NCBI GenBank assembly: GCA_021787175.1
Contig: JAJYMF010000346.1
Span: forward strand, 1-9,208
Direction of reading: 5' to 3'
DNA length: 9,208 nt
Source of the DNA: Pseudomonadota bacterium
Lineage (GTDB): Bacteria; Pseudomonadota; Gammaproteobacteria; Xanthomonadales; Rhodanobacteraceae
In this document: in pieces, positions 6,910 to 9,208 of the stretch
How positions within the stretch are numbered: position 1 is the first letter of the stretch
Layout: each line of letters opens with the position of its first letter
The notes under the pieces: model-generated
Databases searched by the model: none
Told to the model about the DNA's origin: nothing
What the model saw: the letters and a program-made list of their open reading frames with translations, nothing else
Translations under genes and position numbers: made by a program

Positions 6910-9090
6910 TCAATGCGGTGCGCCGCCTCCGGCCTTGCCCTTGTCGCTCGCCTTCAGCGGCTGCAGGGACTGGAACTGGCGCTGGTACTCGTCGGTGATC
7001 TGCTCCGCCTGCTGGCTGTTGGCGATCACCCGCGGCGTGATCAGCACGATCAGCTCGGTGCGGTCGTTGCTGCGCTGGGTGGTGCCGAACAGCCGGCCCA
7101 GCAGCGGGATGCGGTTGAGGAAGGGCACGCCGCTGTCGGTGTTGCTGTCGTTCTGCTGGATCAGGCCGCCGAGCAGCACGGTGTGCCCGCTCTGCACCGC
7201 CACCTGGGTGGTCAACGCGCGCTGCGAGATGGTGTAGTTGCCGTACTGGTCCTTGTTGCCGGGCGTGCTGACCTGCTGGGTGATGTCGAGATAGACCAGC
7301 CCGCCCGGATTGACCCGCGGCGTGACGTCGAGGATCACGCCGGTGCTGATGTACTGCACGGAGCCGAGGGTCAGCTGCGAGCTGGTGGTGCTGCCGCTGA
7401 TGCCGGGCACGAAGTAGGTCTGGTTGACCGGCACCTGGTCGCCGACCTGGATGGTGGCTTCCTGATTGTTCATCACCACCACCGACGGCGCCGACAGCAC
7501 GCGGGTGTTGCCGCTGGTCTCCAGTCCCTGCAGGGCGACCTGCACGCGGCTGTTGATGAACGAATAGAACAGCGCATTGGAAGGGTTGTAGGCGGCGCCG
7601 CCCAGACCGAGGGCGCCCTGGCGCGGGTTGCTGGGCTGCGCGTAGCCGGGCGGCGAGCCGGGCTGGCTGCCGGTCAGGCCCTGGAGATACCACTGCACGC
7701 CGAACTGGAAGGCGCCGGTCAGCTGCACCTCGAGGATGCGCGCCTCGATCTGCACCTGCAGCGGCACCAGGTCCAGGCGCTTGATCGCGGCCAGGATCTC
7801 GCTCCACTGGCCGGGCCGGCAACGCACCAGCAGCTGGTTGTTCTCGTCCACCGCGGTGATGCGCACGCCGTTTTCGCCGTTCTGCGATCCGGCCGACACC
7901 TGCGGCACGCCGGGTCGCGTCGCGTGCTGCCGGGGCATCTGCATGTAGGACTGCGCCGCGCCGCCGGCCGCGCCGCTGTTCATGCCGCCCTGCAGGGTGG
8001 TGGGGGACAGCGTCGGCGCCACCCGGCCCTGGTTCTCGCGCGGCGCCGGCGCGGCGCCGTTGTAGATCTGGTTGAGATAGTCGGCGAGATAGCTGGCCTG
8101 AACGTTGCGCACGTCATAGACGTAGAGCTGGTCGCTGTTGCCGCCGCCGCGGTCCATGCGCTCGATCCAGTCGCGCACCTCCTGCAGATAGGCCGGCTGC
8201 GGCGTGATCACCACGATCGAATTGGTGCGCTCCAGCGGGATGAAACGCAGCATGCCCGCCAGCGGCGTGTCGCCCTTGGGGCCGAACAGCTTGTCCAGCT
8301 CGGGCAGCAGCGACTTCACGTCGGCGCGCTGCAGGGCATAGACGCCGACCGACATGCCCTTCAGCCAGTCGACGTCGAAGATGCGGATGGTGCGCGCGTA
8401 GTTGGCCAGATCGTCGGGCGTACCGGCCAGCACCAGCAGGTTGCGCGCATTGTCGACCAGCAGGAAGGCGTCCGGCCGCGCGAACGGCTTGAGCAGCTTC
8501 TGCATTTCCTGCGCGGCGATGTAGTGCAGCGGAAACAGCCGCGCCTGGAATCCGCGTGCCGGTGCCGCCGCGCCCAGGCTCGGCACCACGTTGCCGGCGA
8601 TCGCGTCCTTGGTCGGCAGCACCAGGTAGCTGCCGTCGCGCTCGACCAGCGCGTTGCTGGTCCACGACAGCAGCATCTCCAGGATCGGCAGGGCATCGGC
8701 GCGTCGCACCGGCTCGGCCGTGGCAAAGGTCACCGCGCCCTGCACGCCGGGAGCGATCGCGTAGTTCTGCTTGAGCAGGTCGCCGAGGATGGCCTTGACC
8801 ACGGCATCGACCGGCTGGTTTTCGAAGTTGAACACCACCTCGCCCTTGGCCGTGGCGTGCGCCGGGCGCGGTCGCGCCGCCGCGGCATCGATCAGGGTAC
8901 CGGTGCCGGGATGCAGGTCGGCGTGCGCCGTCGGCGCAGCGGCCTGCGGCTCGACGACCGGTACCGTGGTTGCGGCACCCGTTGTGGCGACGGGCGCCGG
9001 GGCGGCGTTGACGCGCAGGGTCGGCGCGCTGGCACAACCGGCGAGCAGCGCCGCGGCGACCATGGCAAGGCATACGGAAATGCTACGCAT
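6910..9090 (-). CDS. gspD: Type II secretion system secretin GspD/XpsD, lipoprotein type
   Basis: The 726-residue protein forms the outer-membrane channel through which folded exoproteins leave the cell. The N-terminus MRSISV, a hydrophobic stretch and lipobox LAGC (16-19) predict a lipoprotein acylated at Cys19. Ala at +2 is compatible with outer-membrane sorting. Lipidated GspD is known from Xanthomonas XpsD. An Ala/Pro-rich linker (20-82) is followed by N0 (about 85-162), N1-N3 repeats (about 180-440, with a Gly/Ala/Gln-rich insertion at 345-408) and the secretin core (about 442-690). The core has LSAPSVVVMNNQEATIQVGD (532-551) and the C-terminal VPFLNRIPLLGRLFGTT segment. A short charged tail ends the protein. 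The start at 9090 has GGAG at 9101-9104 and overlaps the upstream gene's stop as TGATG, so translation is probably coupled. A pilus secretin such as PilQ or MshL is less likely given the N-domain sequence and lipobox. Confidence 0.93.
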   Translation of the reverse strand: MRSISVCLAMVAAALLAGCASAPTLRVNAAPAPVATTGAATTVPVVEPQAAAPTAHADLHPGTGTLIDAAAARPRPAHATAKGEVVFNFENQPVDAVVKAILGDLLKQNYAIAPGVQGAVTFATAEPVRRADALPILEMLLSWTSNALVERDGSYLVLPTKDAIAGNVVPSLGAAAPARGFQARLFPLHYIAAQEMQKLLKPFARPDAFLLVDNARNLLVLAGTPDDLANYARTIRIFDVDWLKGMSVGVYALQRADVKSLLPELDKLFGPKGDTPLAGMLRFIPLERTNSIVVITPQPAYLQEVRDWIERMDRGGGNSDQLYVYDVRNVQASYLADYLNQIYNGAAPAPRENQGRVAPTLSPTTLQGGMNSGAAGGAAQSYMQMPRQHATRPGVPQVSAGSQNGENGVRITAVDENNQLLVRCRPGQWSEILAAIKRLDLVPLQVQIEARILEVQLTGAFQFGVQWYLQGLTGSQPGSPPGYAQPSNPRQGALGLGGAAYNPSNALFYSFINSRVQVALQGLETSGNTRVLSAPSVVVMNNQEATIQVGDQVPVNQTYFVPGISGSTTSSQLTLGSVQYISTGVILDVTPRVNPGGLVYLDITQQVSTPGNKDQYGNYTISQRALTTQVAVQSGHTVLLGGLIQQNDSNTDSGVPFLNRIPLLGRLFGTTQRSNDRTELIVLITPRVIANSQQAEQITDEYQRQFQSLQPLKASDKGKAGGGAPH

Positions 9091-9208
9091 CAGGAACCTG
9101 CTCCATTGTCGGTCGTGTGCGGCGCAACGCCGCCATTCTGCTGCAGTTGGCGCCGGCGTTCATCGATCCGTTCCCTGAGCGCGCGCAGGCGCGCGGCCGC
9201 GCCGAGAT
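9090..9208 (-). CDS. C-terminal end of the gene upstream of gspD, probably a type II secretion component (GspN-like)
   Basis: Read back from the TGA at 9092-9090, an open frame of 38 codons reaches the window edge. It contains a charged, probably helical stretch, RLRALRERIDERRRQLQQ, and ends in a polar tail. The stop overlaps the gspD start by one base (TGATG), so both genes belong to one operon. In Xanthomonas the gene preceding xpsD is xpsN, which suggests a GspN-like protein, but the fragment is too short to recognise by sequence alone. The 5' part lies outside the window. Confidence 0.7.
   Translation of the reverse strand, partial: LGAAARLRALRERIDERRRQLQQNGGVAPHTTDNGAGS

Overview
This window is a GC-rich chromosomal segment of a gammaproteobacterium, most likely of the order Xanthomonadales (Lysobacterales). 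The main clue is the type II secretion secretin at the right end. It carries a lipoprotein signal and directly follows another gene with which it overlaps by one base, which resembles the xpsN-xpsD end of the Xanthomonas xps operon. The TonB-dependent receptor and CpxRA-like proteins fit that placement. No transposase, integrase, CRISPR array, tRNA or rRNA was seen.

Layout, left to right. Positions 1-173 (minus) hold the start of a SerB-type HAD phosphatase that runs off the window. Positions 174-397 are a divergent intergenic region with a perfect GTTACAT-type inverted repeat. Positions 398-3141 (plus) hold a small exported Met/His-rich protein, then a CpxR-like response regulator and a CpxA-like histidine kinase separated by 1 nt. 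A perfect hairpin lies in the short convergent gap before a TonB-dependent receptor (3224-5575, minus). A 356-nt gap contains the receptor's leader and the rpoH terminator. Then come rpoH (5932-6789, minus), gspD/xpsD (6910-9090, minus) and the last 38 codons of an upstream secretion-operon gene (9090-9208, minus).

Functional reading. The left block looks like an envelope or metal-stress sensing module. It has a secreted Met/His-rich accessory protein, in the position CpxP or Spy often takes near CpxRA but without the LTxxQ motif I would expect of that family. Its sensor kinase has a His/Pro cluster just outside the second membrane segment. The right block joins type II secretion with the heat-shock sigma factor.

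The most notable observation is a perfect CIRCE operator (TTAGCACTC-N9-GAGTGCTAA, 6818-6844) just upstream of the rpoH ribosome-binding site. This implies that the HrcA repressor directly controls sigma-32, linking the two classical bacterial heat-shock circuits. I saw no clearly new multi-gene system. The strongest candidates for follow-up are the HrcA-rpoH link and the Met/His-rich protein plus CpxRA-like module with its candidate operator.
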